From Verrucomicrobiales bacterium (GTDB taxonomy: Bacteria; Verrucomicrobiota; Verrucomicrobiia; Verrucomicrobiales; DEV007): a DNA stretch of 64,000 nucleotides. Numbering within the stretch: the first letter of the stretch is position 1; each line of letters starts with the position of its first letter. The DNA is taken from contig JAEUHI010000061.1 of NCBI GenBank assembly GCA_016795385.1, positions 58,019-122,018 of the forward strand, given 5' to 3'. Under the pieces are notes generated by a model. That model had not been told where the DNA came from, did not search any database, and worked only from the letters and a program-made list of their open reading frames with translations. Positions 45,175 to 54,138 of this stretch are shown here, piece after piece. The translations under genes and the position numbers were made by a program.

Positions 45175-45858
45175 TCACCCGCCGATCATCCACCAGACCT
45201 TGCCCGCCGTGATCGCGCTCGCCGGAAACGCCGGATCTCCCGCCAGCACTTCCTTCGCCCGGGCGTGTTTGTTCGCCCCATTCACGAGAAAGAGCACCTC
45301 GCGCGACGCCGCGATCAGCGGATAAGTGAAGGTGATGCGCCACGTGTCGAGCTGCGGCACGTGGTTTTCGATCACCCAGCGCTCGTGTTCCCCAAGCGCC
45401 GTCGTGCCCGGGAAAAGCGAGGCGGTGTGACCATCGTCGCCCATACCCAAGAGGGTCAGGTCGTGGACAAAACAGGGTTCACCCGCCAGCTTCGCGAGTT
45501 TGCGCAGGTGCGTTTCGCAGCGCTCCGCCGCCTCCGCCGGAGGCAGTTCACCACAGATGCGCAGGACATTCGCCGGACGGATTCCCGAGGGATCGATCAG
45601 TGCCTCCTTCACCATCCGGTAATTGCTCTGGGCATGATCCGGAGGCACGGGACGTTCATCGCCGAAAGTCAGCATCACCCGCTCCCAGTCGATCCCCGGC
45701 CAGGTCGCCAGCCCCGCATAAACCGGCGCCGGCGTCGAGCCACCGCAAAGACTGAGCCGGAAAACCCCGCCTCCCGCCTGCTTCGCCAGAATCCGCTCCG
45801 CAATAAACGAAGTCGCCTCCGCCACGAAATCCCCAGGATAAATCACTTCCGCTTCCAT
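45175..45858 (-). CDS. pgl: 6-phosphogluconolactonase
   Basis: 227 residues, the usual length for the DevB/Pgl family. It hydrolyses 6-phosphoglucono-delta-lactone to 6-phosphogluconate in the oxidative pentose phosphate pathway, in the cytoplasm. Family hallmarks in order are LSLCGGSTPAPVYAGLA (substrate-binding GGSTP loop), TFGDERPVPPDHAQSNY and LLGMGDDGHTASLFPG, which has the catalytic-site GDDGHTAS loop. The ATG at 45,858 is the natural start. It follows fabG by 42 bp, a gap filled by short tandem repeats, and could be in the same transcript. Glucose-6-phosphate dehydrogenase is not in the window. Confidence 0.92.
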   Translation of the reverse strand: MEAEVIYPGDFVAEATSFIAERILAKQAGGGVFRLSLCGGSTPAPVYAGLATWPGIDWERVMLTFGDERPVPPDHAQSNYRMVKEALIDPSGIRPANVLRICGELPPAEAAERCETHLRKLAKLAGEPCFVHDLTLLGMGDDGHTASLFPGTTALGEHERWVIENHVPQLDTWRITFTYPLIAASREVLFLVNGANKHARAKEVLAGDPAFPASAITAGKVWWMIGG

Positions 45859-45900
45859 GATTCCACTACTCCACTACTCCAACTCGTGACTCGTGACCCG
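45859..45900. repeat. Short tandem repeats in the fabG-pgl gap
   Basis: Two exact 8-bp units CCACTACT (45,863-45,878) are followed by a degenerate CTCGTGAC-TCGTGACC-CGTCAC series that runs into the fabG stop codon. The reverse complement of the first unit, GGAGTAGT, matches the GGAGTCGT units at 63,115-63,138. Confidence 0.6.
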
Positions 45901-46647
45901 TCACATCACCATCCCGCCGTCCACCGTCAGGACCTGCCCCGTGATGTAGCGGGCCTCTTTGCCGGCGAGGAAGATCACCGCATTCGCGATGTCCTCCACT
46001 TCGCCGAAGGTGCCGAGCGGGATCGTTTTCTTGATGCCTTCCTGCATCTCGGGCGTGAGTTCATCGGTCATGTCCGTGACGATGAAGCCGGGGGCGATCG
46101 CGTTGACGCAGACCTTGCGGCCCGCGAATTCCTTCGCCAGCGCTTTCGTGAAGCCGATCAGGCCCGCCTTGCTTGCGGCGTAGTTGCACTGGCCCGCGTT
46201 GCCCATCAGACCGATGACCGAGCTGATGTTGATGATGCGCGCGTCCTCCGCCTTCAGAAGAGTGCGCTGGAAAGCCTTCACCGCGTTGAAGGCGCCTTTC
46301 AAATTCGTGTCGAGCACCGTGTCCCAGTCCTCCTCGCTCATGCGCAGGGCGAGGCCGTCGCGGGTCACTCCGGCGTTGTTCACGAGGATGCTCACCGCGC
46401 CGAGATCGGCCGCGACCTGCTTGCCGAATTCGACGGTGGCGTCGTGATTGGCGATGTCGACGGCGTAGCCCTTGGCCGTGCCCGGACCCATCGCGTTGAG
46501 TTCTTCCGCCGTCGCGTTCGAATTCGCCTCGGTGCGGCTCGCGATCGCGACCTTGGCCCCGCGGGCGACGAAGGCCCGTGCGATTTCCTTCCCGATGCCC
46601 CGGCCCGAACCGGTCACGACGACGACTTTGTCCTGAAACTGACTCAT
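45901..46647 (-). CDS. fabG: 3-oxoacyl-[acyl-carrier-protein] reductase
   Basis: A 248-residue short-chain dehydrogenase/reductase that reduces 3-oxoacyl-ACP with NADPH in the fatty acid elongation cycle. The start is the ATG at 46,647 (MSQFQDKVVVVTGSGRGIG). Upstream in-frame codons to 46,773 lack family similarity. Motifs are TGSGRGIG (cofactor binding), NNAG, the ISSVIG serine, Y-x-x-x-K as CNYAASKAG, and the closing ITGQVLTVDGGMVM. The segment DELTPEMQEGIKKTIPLGTFG is typical of true FabG rather than of a generic SDR. It is divergent from the PLD-helicase gene and followed by pgl; no other fab genes are adjacent. Confidence 0.9.
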   Translation of the reverse strand: MSQFQDKVVVVTGSGRGIGKEIARAFVARGAKVAIASRTEANSNATAEELNAMGPGTAKGYAVDIANHDATVEFGKQVAADLGAVSILVNNAGVTRDGLALRMSEEDWDTVLDTNLKGAFNAVKAFQRTLLKAEDARIINISSVIGLMGNAGQCNYAASKAGLIGFTKALAKEFAGRKVCVNAIAPGFIVTDMTDELTPEMQEGIKKTIPLGTFGEVEDIANAVIFLAGKEARYITGQVLTVDGGMVM

Positions 46648-46800
46648 GCGCGGCAAATCGCACAGGGCGGCGGGGGGTGCAACCATCTTTTGAGGCACGG
46701 ATGACGAGGCATGCGGCGCTCGAAGCAGGGATTTTTCACGGTCGCGGCAGCCGGGTTTCAGTAGCCAAAGCAACCCACCTACGCTAAAAAAACCTAGTCC
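46648..46800. promoter_or_regulatory. Divergent region between fabG and the defence-like cluster
   Basis: A 153-bp gap that must hold the promoter of fabG (leftward) and probably that of the rightward PLD-helicase gene. I see no clear -35/-10 pair. The last 20 bp before the helicase ATG contain an A-run and no Shine-Dalgarno sequence. Confidence 0.3.
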
Positions 46801-49800
46801 ATGTCCATTTCAGCCTCCGAACTCTTTATTGTCGACAACAGCGACACCGAATGGAAGGTCCGCAGCTACCTCTCGGACTGGTGTGAGCTCTCGAAGACAA
46901 TCGACATTGCGACCGGTTATTTTGAAATTGGTGCCCTTCTCGCACTGAAGGACAAATGGCAGCAGGTCGACTCGATCCGGCTTTTGATGGGCGACGAGGT
47001 CTCGAAGCGGACCAAGCGTGCATTTGAAGAGGGATTGAAGAAGATCGCCACCACGCTCGATGCCAGCCTTGAGAGCGAAAAAAAGGCGAATGACTTCCTA
47101 TCGGGTGTTCCCGCGGTGGTCGATGCTCTTCGTTCCGGGAAAATCCAGTGCCGCGTCTATCGGAAGGACAAGTTTCACGCGAAATGCTACCTCACCCACG
47201 GTCGCCAGGCGGTCATTGGGTCATTTGGACTCGTCGGCTCCTCGAATTTCACCAAACCGGGTCTCGAGGACAACGTCGAGCTGAACGTGCAGATCCGCGG
47301 CAACGATGTTCGCCTCCTCCAGGAATGGTACGAACGACATTGGGACGAATCGGAGGATGTCACGGCCGAGGTGCTCCGCACCTTCGAGCGTCACACAAAT
47401 CCCCGCACCCCCTTCGAGGTTTGGTTCAAATCCCTCCACGAACTGCTGCGCGGCCACGAACTCACCCCCGACGAGTGGGATCGCGAGTGCTCGGTCATCT
47501 TCCCACGGCTCGCCAAATATCAACAGGATGCCTACAAAAATCTCGTCGAGATCGCCCGCCTCTACGGCGGAGCCTTTCTTTGCGACGGCGTCGGCCTCGG
47601 TAAAACCTACGTGGGCCTGATGCTCATCGAACGGATGGTGATGCACGAGGGCAAACGTGTCGTGCTCTTCGCGCCGAAGGCGGCACGGGAAGACGTCTGG
47701 GCCCCTGCCGTGGAACGCCTCCTGCCGGACCTGAACAGCGGTTTCGTCACCTTCATCCCCTTCAATCACACCGACCTCCAGCGGAAAGGCAATTTCCCGC
47801 GTGATCTGGAACGGACGCTGCGCGACGCCGATGTCGTGGTGATCGACGAAGCCCACCATTTCCGGAATACGGGCAGCGCCGGCGAGGGAGAAAAGGAGGC
47901 CTCCCGTTACCGGAAGCTTCAGCAATACCTTCATCAGGAGAGCGGTCGACCCAAACAACTCTTTTTCCTGACCGCCACCCCCATCAACAATAGCGTCCAC
48001 GATTTCCGCCACATCGTCGAACTCGTCACCAACGGCGACGACGCCTACTTCGCGAAGGACGCGCGAAACATCGGCATCCATAATCTTCGCGCGCACTTCG
48101 TGCAGTTGGAGCGCTCTCTTCTCCAAAGCCGCGAAGAGATTCAGGCCAGCGAGGCGTCGAACCTGTTCCGGATGGAGGATGCGCTCCAACAAGATCGCAT
48201 CTTTGACGAACTCGTGGTCCAGCGCAGCCGGGTCTACGTGAAGAAGAGCGAGACAGGTGCCGCCGGCGGTGCCGTGCTCTTTCCGGCGCGGGAGGCTCCT
48301 CGCGTGGCACCCTACAAACTCAAGATCACCTACGGCCGCCTTCTCGAATCCGTGGAGCAGGCCTTCCACCGGGAAAAACCCCTCTTTGCGTTGACGATCT
48401 ACTATCCCCTTTCCAAATGGATCGGCCCGGCCGATGCGCCGGAATTGGAATCCTTCAACGAAGGTCGCCAGAAGCAGGTCGTTTCACTGATCCGCACGCA
48501 GTTCCTCAAGCGTTTCGAGAGCTCCGCCCATGCCTTCGAACAGTCCTGCTGGCGCTTGCTGAAGCGCCTGCTCGCCTGGTGCGAAGTGCACGCCGAATCG
48601 GACCATGAGAAGCGTCGGCTCGAACGCTGGAAGCTCAAGAACGACAAACTCATCGGCTACGCGGCCGCCCATCAGCAGGAGCTTTGGCCGACCGATGAAA
48701 GTGGCACCGAGGATGATGACGAGGATTTCCTGACCCAGGAGGATCTCGATGCGATCGAAAAGCTCGATCCTGCACTCTACAAGGTCGACGAAATCCTCGA
48801 CGACACGTTCGACGACCTCGATCAGCTCGTCACCTTCCTCGAATACGGAGGCAAAGTCGATCCCGCCAAGGACGACAAGCTAAAGGCCTTGGTCAAAATG
48901 CTGAAGTCCGACAAGGATCTGAAGGGCCGCAAGGTCATCATCTTCACCGAGTTCGCCGATACGGCCTGGTACCTCGATCACCATCTGCGCCTCGCCGGGA
49001 TCACCCGCCTCGAGCGGATCGACGGCAGTTGCAGCCAGCGGGTTCGCAGCAGCGTCATTCGGCGTTTCTCCCCCTTCTACAACGGCCTTTCATCGGATAA
49101 ACTCGCCGAGCGCGGGGACGAGGAGATCCAGGTTCTCATCGCCACGGATGTCCTTGCCGAGGGCTTGAACCTTCAGGATGCGGACCGCCTCATCAATTTC
49201 GACCTGCACTGGAATCCCGTTCGCCTGATGCAGCGGATCGGCCGCGTCGATCGCCGGGTCAATCCCGATACCGAAAAGGCCCTCCTCGCCGCCCATCCCC
49301 ATCTTGCCGCGTCGCGGGGCAAAATCATTTACTGGAATTTCCTGCCTCCCGATGAACTCGACGACCTGCTTCGCCTCTACAACCGGGTGAACAAAAAAAC
49401 CCTCGTCATTTCCCGGACTTTCGGCATCGAGGGGCGGAAACTGCTGACGCCCGACGACGAGTTCGATCCCATCCGGGAACTCAACGAGCAATACGAGGGC
49501 CAGGAATCCGAGAGCGAGGCCCTGCGCCTGGAGTATGAAGAGCTTTGCCGCGACCATCCCCAGCTCGCCGCCGAGCTTCCCTCCCTGCCACTGAAAGTCT
49601 TCTCGGGGAGAGCGACCCCACGGAACGGCACCCGGGCCGTCTTCTTCTGCTTCCGCATTCCTCATCCCGATCCCTCGCTCGTCGATACGCAGGATGGTTC
49701 CCCGCGCTGGTCCGAGAGCGCGGGCAGCACGGTCTGGATCTGCACCGATCCCGAGGGCAAGACCATCGCCGACAGTCCGCGATCCATCGCGGACCTGATT

Positions 49801-49962
49801 CGCTCCGCCCCCGAGACGCCGATCCAGCACGCCCTCGATCGTGCGGCGCTCTCCAAGCTCCGCGAGAAGATCGAAAAAGAACTCATCAAGACCCACCTCC
49901 GACCGCTCCAGGCTCCGATCGGCGTTTCGCCGGTTTTGAAATGCTGGATGGAGGTGTGCTGA
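46801..49962 (+). CDS. PLD-nuclease/SNF2-type helicase, restriction-like subunit
   Basis: 1,053 residues. The N-terminal domain (about 10-200) is PLD-like: KFHAKCYLTHGRQ gives H126-x-K128, and GSFGLVGSSNFT supplies the following serine/asparagine of a single HKD-type half-site. This is the usual form in PLD nucleases that dimerise. An SNF2/ResIII-type helicase core follows, with Walker A GVGLGKT (263-269), Walker B/motif II DEAHH (349-353), motif III FLTATPINN, and a C-terminal RecA domain with VIIFTEFADTA, ATDVLAEGLNLQ and QRIGRVDR. The domain order fits a DNA translocase-nuclease. A methyltransferase with an ISP-type specificity domain lies two genes downstream, which suggests this is the cleavage and translocation subunit of a restriction system. 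DNA cleavage is inferred; only the motifs are seen. Confidence 0.85.
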   Translation: MSISASELFIVDNSDTEWKVRSYLSDWCELSKTIDIATGYFEIGALLALKDKWQQVDSIRLLMGDEVSKRTKRAFEEGLKKIATTLDASLESEKKANDFLSGVPAVVDALRSGKIQCRVYRKDKFHAKCYLTHGRQAVIGSFGLVGSSNFTKPGLEDNVELNVQIRGNDVRLLQEWYERHWDESEDVTAEVLRTFERHTNPRTPFEVWFKSLHELLRGHELTPDEWDRECSVIFPRLAKYQQDAYKNLVEIARLYGGAFLCDGVGLGKTYVGLMLIERMVMHEGKRVVLFAPKAAREDVWAPAVERLLPDLNSGFVTFIPFNHTDLQRKGNFPRDLERTLRDADVVVIDEAHHFRNTGSAGEGEKEASRYRKLQQYLHQESGRPKQLFFLTATPINNSVHDFRHIVELVTNGDDAYFAKDARNIGIHNLRAHFVQLERSLLQSREEIQASEASNLFRMEDALQQDRIFDELVVQRSRVYVKKSETGAAGGAVLFPAREAPRVAPYKLKITYGRLLESVEQAFHREKPLFALTIYYPLSKWIGPADAPELESFNEGRQKQVVSLIRTQFLKRFESSAHAFEQSCWRLLKRLLAWCEVHAESDHEKRRLERWKLKNDKLIGYAAAHQQELWPTDESGTEDDDEDFLTQEDLDAIEKLDPALYKVDEILDDTFDDLDQLVTFLEYGGKVDPAKDDKLKALVKMLKSDKDLKGRKVIIFTEFADTAWYLDHHLRLAGITRLERIDGSCSQRVRSSVIRRFSPFYNGLSSDKLAERGDEEIQVLIATDVLAEGLNLQDADRLINFDLHWNPVRLMQRIGRVDRRVNPDTEKALLAAHPHLAASRGKIIYWNFLPPDELDDLLRLYNRVNKKTLVISRTFGIEGRKLLTPDDEFDPIRELNEQYEGQESESEALRLEYEELCRDHPQLAAELPSLPLKVFSGRATPRNGTRAVFFCFRIPHPDPSLVDTQDGSPRWSESAGSTVWICTDPEGKTIADSPRSIADLIRSAPETPIQHALDRAALSKLREKIEKELIKTHLRPLQAPIGVSPVLKCWMEVC

Positions 49963-49997
49963 CGTAGAAAACTGAATCTTGTGACCTGATCTTCACG

Positions 49998-50480
49998 ATG
50001 AGCGCCAAACCACCGGAAGCATGGCTCGAGAACCGGACGACCCGCTCAAGCATTCCCCACAAGGATGCGGAGATCTGTGTGAATGTCTGGCACTACGTGG
50101 ACGACACCGGATTCGTGATGATGCTTGCCGCAAAGGCCTATGCCTTGCGAGGAACCGACGAGGAGAAGCTCGCTGTCCTCAAATCCCTCGCCGCCACCGA
50201 CTACCTGACCGCCCTTCAGGCCCGCGTTCCCGAACACTACGTGCTTTCCACCGACGAGGGAGAGTTGTGCGGAGTTATCCCAGCCTCCTCGCTGCAAATG
50301 GATCCGGCACCTGTTTTTGACGAGCTTATCGGAGAATTGACGGACTCGTTCCCGACGCTTTTCCTCAACGGAGAGGATGGCTACCGAGAGTTTCATCCCC
50401 AACTCAACGAACCCTTCCTCTGGGTATCCACTGCCGTTTACGAATCACCCGACGGCGAACTCATCGCCCGCGTTTCTTGA
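49998..50480 (+). CDS. Small hypothetical protein inside the restriction-like cluster
   Basis: 160 residues, soluble, acidic, with no signal peptide or membrane segment. I do not recognise the family. The middle (EEKLAVLKSLAATDYLTALQ) looks helical, and the C-terminal half has alternating hydrophobic strands ending FLWVSTAVYESPDGELIARV. It starts 35 bp after the helicase gene and stops 15 bp before the methyltransferase gene, so it is almost certainly co-transcribed with both. This position suggests a subunit, an inhibitor or an immunity factor of the system, but nothing in the sequence decides between these. Confidence 0.75.
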   Translation: MSAKPPEAWLENRTTRSSIPHKDAEICVNVWHYVDDTGFVMMLAAKAYALRGTDEEKLAVLKSLAATDYLTALQARVPEHYVLSTDEGELCGVIPASSLQMDPAPVFDELIGELTDSFPTLFLNGEDGYREFHPQLNEPFLWVSTAVYESPDGELIARVS

Positions 50481-50495
50481 TTTCCCTCTTCCGCC

Positions 50496-53400
50496 ATGCC
50501 CGCACCTGATCTCCGCAACATCCGCGACTTCTCTTCCCTGATCCGCTACCTCGAGGACGAACTCGGCTGGCCGCTCGACGGCTACGAGATGGAAGACATC
50601 ACCTTCGACTACGACCCCTCCGACCTCGGGTTGAAGGATGAAGACGCCGCCAAGGTGAAAACGATCCGGCAATTGCGGCCCCTCACCGCGGACCAGCCCT
50701 GGGGCATCTTTTTCATCGAGTTCGACAAGAAAAAGCTGCCCGTGGTCCTGCTTCGCCGCATTCTCTCCCATCTCGTCGTCAAAAAGCGGGCGTCCGCCAA
50801 CAAGGCCGATCGGGCCGCGTGGAGCGCCGAGGACTTGTTGTTTGTCTCCGCCTTCGGGCCGGAGGACAGTGACGGGCGCGAGATCGGCTTCGCACATTTC
50901 CATCAGGAATCCGGTGACTTGCCCAGCTTGCGGGTTCTGGGGTGGGACGGAGCGGACACCAGCCTGAAGCTCCAGACCGTAGCCTCCACGTTGAGGGAAC
51001 GACTCCACTGGCCCGAAAAGGGCGAGAAAGTCGATGCCTGGCGCGAGCGTTGGGCGAAAGCCTTCCGGCATCGGATCGGGCATATCATCCGCACCTCAGA
51101 CCTACTCGCCGAGGCCATGGCCGCGCTCGCCAAACGCATCCGGGATGCCGCGACCACGATCATGGAGCACGAGACGGAGAGCGGTCCCCTCCGAAAACTC
51201 CATCGTGCTTTCCAGACCCATCTCATCCACGATCTCACCGAGGAAGGATTCGCCGACACCTACGCTCAGACCATCACCTACGGCCTGCTCACCGCCGCAA
51301 TTTCGCGCACCGAGATGTCCGAAGGACGCCGGGGAACCGCCCTCATCGCCAGCAACATCTCCGACATGGTTCCGGTCACCAATCCCTTCCTCAAGGAGAT
51401 GCTGGAGACCTTTCTCAACGTCGGCGGACGAAAGGGTGGCATGGATTTCGACGAACTGGGCATCCAGGACGTCGTGGAGCTCCTGCGTGGGGAGGAAACC
51501 GACCTTCCAGCCATCCTCCGCGACTTTGGGAACAAGACCGCCGGAGAAGACCCCGTCATCCACTTCTACGAGCATTTCCTCAACGCCTACAACAAGAAGC
51601 TCAAGGTCCAGCGCGGCGTCTTCTACACGCCCCAACCTGTCGTCGGCTACATCGTCCGCAGCGTCCACGAGCTGTTGCAGACCGAGTTCGGTTTGGAGGA
51701 TGGGCTCGCCGATACGACGACCTGGGGCGAAATGGTGGAGCGCAATCCCGACCTGAAACTTCCGACGACCTTTGACGACAAGAACGAAGAAGTTCCCATC
51801 TCCTCGGATGAACCCTTTGTCCAAATTCTCGACCCAGCGACGGGCACCGCCACCTTCCTCGTCGAAGTCATCGACGTGATTCACAAGCACCTTGCAGCCA
51901 AGTGGAATGCCGCCGGTGCCGCAGCGATGCCCTCAATCCGCAATTCGAAATCCGAAATCCGCAACTTCCCGGAATACTGGAACCTCTACGTTCCCCATTC
52001 GCTCCTGCCGCGATTGCACGCCTTCGAGCTGATGATGGCCCCCTACGCCATCGCCCACATGAAGATCGGCCTCAAGCTCGCCGAGACCGGCTACCGCTTC
52101 GGCACCGAGGAGCGCGCTCGCGTTTATCTTACGAATGCACTTGAACCGTGGGTGAAACAGCTTCCGCTGATTGGTTTCGAAGCCCTCGCCCACGAAGCCG
52201 CCGCTGTGAACGAAATCAAACGCCACAAGCGCTTCACCGTCGTCATCGGCAACCCGCCGTATTCCCACATGACGGCGAACCCGAGTGAGGCGCTCCGAGG
52301 AATCGTGGACATCTACCGCCAACTCGATGGCGAGGTTATCCGCGAGAAAGGCGCAATCATGTTCGAGCGGACAATTCAAGACGACTACGTGAAGTTCCAT
52401 GCGCTCGCTGACCGGCTCACCGCTGGTCGTCCGGCCATTCGCGCCTACATCACGAACAGCGCCTACTTGGACAACCCGACGCTTCGCGGGATGAGGTGCC
52501 ATCTAACGCACGCCTGGGAGGCGACATGGCTTCTCGACCTACACGGCGACGTGAAGCGTGCTGGTGACGGAGACGAAAACGTGTTCGACATCCGCACCGG
52601 TGTCGCCATTGCAGTCTTTTTACGGACGCCGGACATAGCCTCAAGCGCCCGGTCGGTTTTCGGGGAATTGGCCGGCCAGCGAACGGACAAATACAGATTC
52701 CTGAGCACGAGGAGTCTTCACTCGACAGATTGGTCTCCACTCACGCCGCAGACGCCATACTACCGTTTTCGTCCGCAGTCCGGTGAGGGCGTTCCAGAAC
52801 TCCAAGATGCGCCTCTCATTCACGACGTATTCGTGCTGAAGAGCGAAGCAATCAAAACGAACCGCGACCATTTCGTTATTGGTGACTCCGACGATGAAAT
52901 CCTGCGGCGAATCCGCTCGTTCATCGAGCCGGCGAAAACAACTGCGGCGGTAAAGGAAGAACTCTCCCTAAACGACAACGCACAATGGACTGTTGAGGGG
53001 GGAAGGAAAGACTGCCGCGGGACCTTCAACACGTCCCATCTCGCGGCCATCGCTTATCGCCCTTTCGACGACAAACGAATCTATTACCATCCGAGTGTCG
53101 TCTTCAACCCGAGGCCCGTCTTGGCGGACAATGTTCTTGGGCGAGAGAACGTCGTTTTCGTCACGTCGCGACGCATCCGCACGCACACACACGCGCACTT
53201 TTTCGTAACCGACAAGATTGTCGTGAAGGAGATGCTTTCATCGGCGGACAACTGCAACGGCTACCCGCTTTATCGATTCGATAAGCACTTCGGAAAAGAA
53301 CAGCGACTTACGAATTTCACTCCCGATTTCCTCAAGACACTCACGACACGTCTTGGCCTTCGGCAAACCGGCGAGCACGGCCTGCCCGCCGGCCTGACGC

Positions 53401-54080
53401 CCGAAGACATCTTCCACTACGCCTACGCGGTGTTTCACAGTCCCGGCTACCGGAGCCGCTACTCGGAGTTTCTGAAGATCGATTTCCCGCGCCTGCCGTT
53501 GACCGGGAACCTGGAGCTGTTCCGCGCGCTGGCTCGGCTCGGGGGCGAACTCACCGCCCTGCATCTGATGGAATTCAACGTGGCTGGAGTTTCAGTTCCC
53601 GAGTCAGACGGCAACTTCAATCTTTCGGCTAAAGCCGAAACCACTTTCATCGGCACCTCGCGGGAAGTCACCAAAGTCGGCTACAGCGACCACACCGTCT
53701 GGATCAACGCCGGAGGCACGAAGAACTCCAGCCGTCCCGGCACCGCCGGTTTCCACGGCGTGCCGGAAGCCGTCTGGAATTTCCACATCGGCGGCTACCA
53801 GGTCTGTGAGAAATGGTTGAAGGACCGGAAGGGCCGCACCCTCAACGACGACGACATCGCCCACTACCACAAAATCGTCGTCGCCCTATCCGAAACGATC
53901 CGCCTGATGGCCGAGATCGACGAAGTGATCGAGCAGCACGGCGGTTGGCCGGGGGCCTTTGCCTCGGCATCGGTCGTCAGTAGTTCGGACGAGTCAGCCT
54001 CCGCCGCTGCCTCCAATGATCCAACCCCAACACGGACCAAAGACGCGGCTTGGCAGGAGGGCGAACTCCCTCTCGGCTAG
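50496..54080 (+). CDS. Type ISP-like DNA adenine methyltransferase with specificity domain
   Basis: 1,194 residues. The N-terminal 170 residues form an unassigned alpha/beta domain. A helical connector follows, then the methyltransferase core: VFYTPQPVVGYIVRSV (the YTP entry typical of restriction methylases), motif I DPATGTATF near residue 446, and motif IV GNPPY near residue 586, which marks an N6-adenine enzyme. The C-terminal part matches the specificity domain of type ISP enzymes such as LlaBIII/LlaGI (EDIFHYAYAVFHSP-x-YR, LKIDFPRLPL, LGGELTALHL). In those enzymes nuclease, translocase, methylase and target recognition are in one chain. Here nuclease and translocase are in the gene at 46,801. 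It probably methylates host DNA and sets the target sequence. An in-frame mini-repeat interrupts it near residue 481-491. Confidence 0.88.
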   Translation: MPAPDLRNIRDFSSLIRYLEDELGWPLDGYEMEDITFDYDPSDLGLKDEDAAKVKTIRQLRPLTADQPWGIFFIEFDKKKLPVVLLRRILSHLVVKKRASANKADRAAWSAEDLLFVSAFGPEDSDGREIGFAHFHQESGDLPSLRVLGWDGADTSLKLQTVASTLRERLHWPEKGEKVDAWRERWAKAFRHRIGHIIRTSDLLAEAMAALAKRIRDAATTIMEHETESGPLRKLHRAFQTHLIHDLTEEGFADTYAQTITYGLLTAAISRTEMSEGRRGTALIASNISDMVPVTNPFLKEMLETFLNVGGRKGGMDFDELGIQDVVELLRGEETDLPAILRDFGNKTAGEDPVIHFYEHFLNAYNKKLKVQRGVFYTPQPVVGYIVRSVHELLQTEFGLEDGLADTTTWGEMVERNPDLKLPTTFDDKNEEVPISSDEPFVQILDPATGTATFLVEVIDVIHKHLAAKWNAAGAAAMPSIRNSKSEIRNFPEYWNLYVPHSLLPRLHAFELMMAPYAIAHMKIGLKLAETGYRFGTEERARVYLTNALEPWVKQLPLIGFEALAHEAAAVNEIKRHKRFTVVIGNPPYSHMTANPSEALRGIVDIYRQLDGEVIREKGAIMFERTIQDDYVKFHALADRLTAGRPAIRAYITNSAYLDNPTLRGMRCHLTHAWEATWLLDLHGDVKRAGDGDENVFDIRTGVAIAVFLRTPDIASSARSVFGELAGQRTDKYRFLSTRSLHSTDWSPLTPQTPYYRFRPQSGEGVPELQDAPLIHDVFVLKSEAIKTNRDHFVIGDSDDEILRRIRSFIEPAKTTAAVKEELSLNDNAQWTVEGGRKDCRGTFNTSHLAAIAYRPFDDKRIYYHPSVVFNPRPVLADNVLGRENVVFVTSRRIRTHTHAHFFVTDKIVVKEMLSSADNCNGYPLYRFDKHFGKEQRLTNFTPDFLKTLTTRLGLRQTGEHGLPAGLTPEDIFHYAYAVFHSPGYRSRYSEFLKIDFPRLPLTGNLELFRALARLGGELTALHLMEFNVAGVSVPESDGNFNLSAKAETTFIGTSREVTKVGYSDHTVWINAGGTKNSSRPGTAGFHGVPEAVWNFHIGGYQVCEKWLKDRKGRTLNDDDIAHYHKIVVALSETIRLMAEIDEVIEQHGGWPGAFASASVVSSSDESASAAASNDPTPTRTKDAAWQEGELPLG
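51935..51966 (+). repeat. AT-rich mini-repeat inside the methyltransferase gene
   Basis: The stretch consists of overlapping AATCCGCAA/ATTCGAAATCCG units (an ATCCGAAATCCG-type repeat) and reads SIRNSKSEIRN in the protein, between motif I and the helix before NPEYWNLY-like sequence. Peptides of this type are translated intergenic mini-repeats. The insertion keeps the frame. Confidence 0.65.
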
Positions 54081-54112
54081 GGCTGTCGGCACCCGCGCGA
54101 AGCCGACAGCCC
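54080..54112 (+). terminator. 11-bp perfect hairpin at the methyltransferase stop codon
   Basis: GGGCTGTCGGC (54,080-54,090) and GCCGACAGCCC (54,102-54,112) enclose an 11-nt loop. The first base is the last base of the TAG stop. No T-tract follows. It could be a partial terminator, an intercistronic RNA-stability element or a REP-type repeat. It sits immediately before the next gene of the cluster. Confidence 0.5.
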
Positions 54113-54138
54113 GGAAGGAGGCGACTGCCAGAGAATCG

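Noticed and set aside
46061..46663. 200-codon frame overlapping fabG on the same strand
   Set aside because: It is a frame-shifted shadow of fabG, with Arg/Gln/His-rich low-complexity translation.
53959..54138. Longer N terminus for the wHTH-like protein (starts at 53,959 or 54,016)
   Set aside because: These starts overlap the methylase gene by 65 bp or more, and the extra residues are translated from the methylase end and the hairpin.
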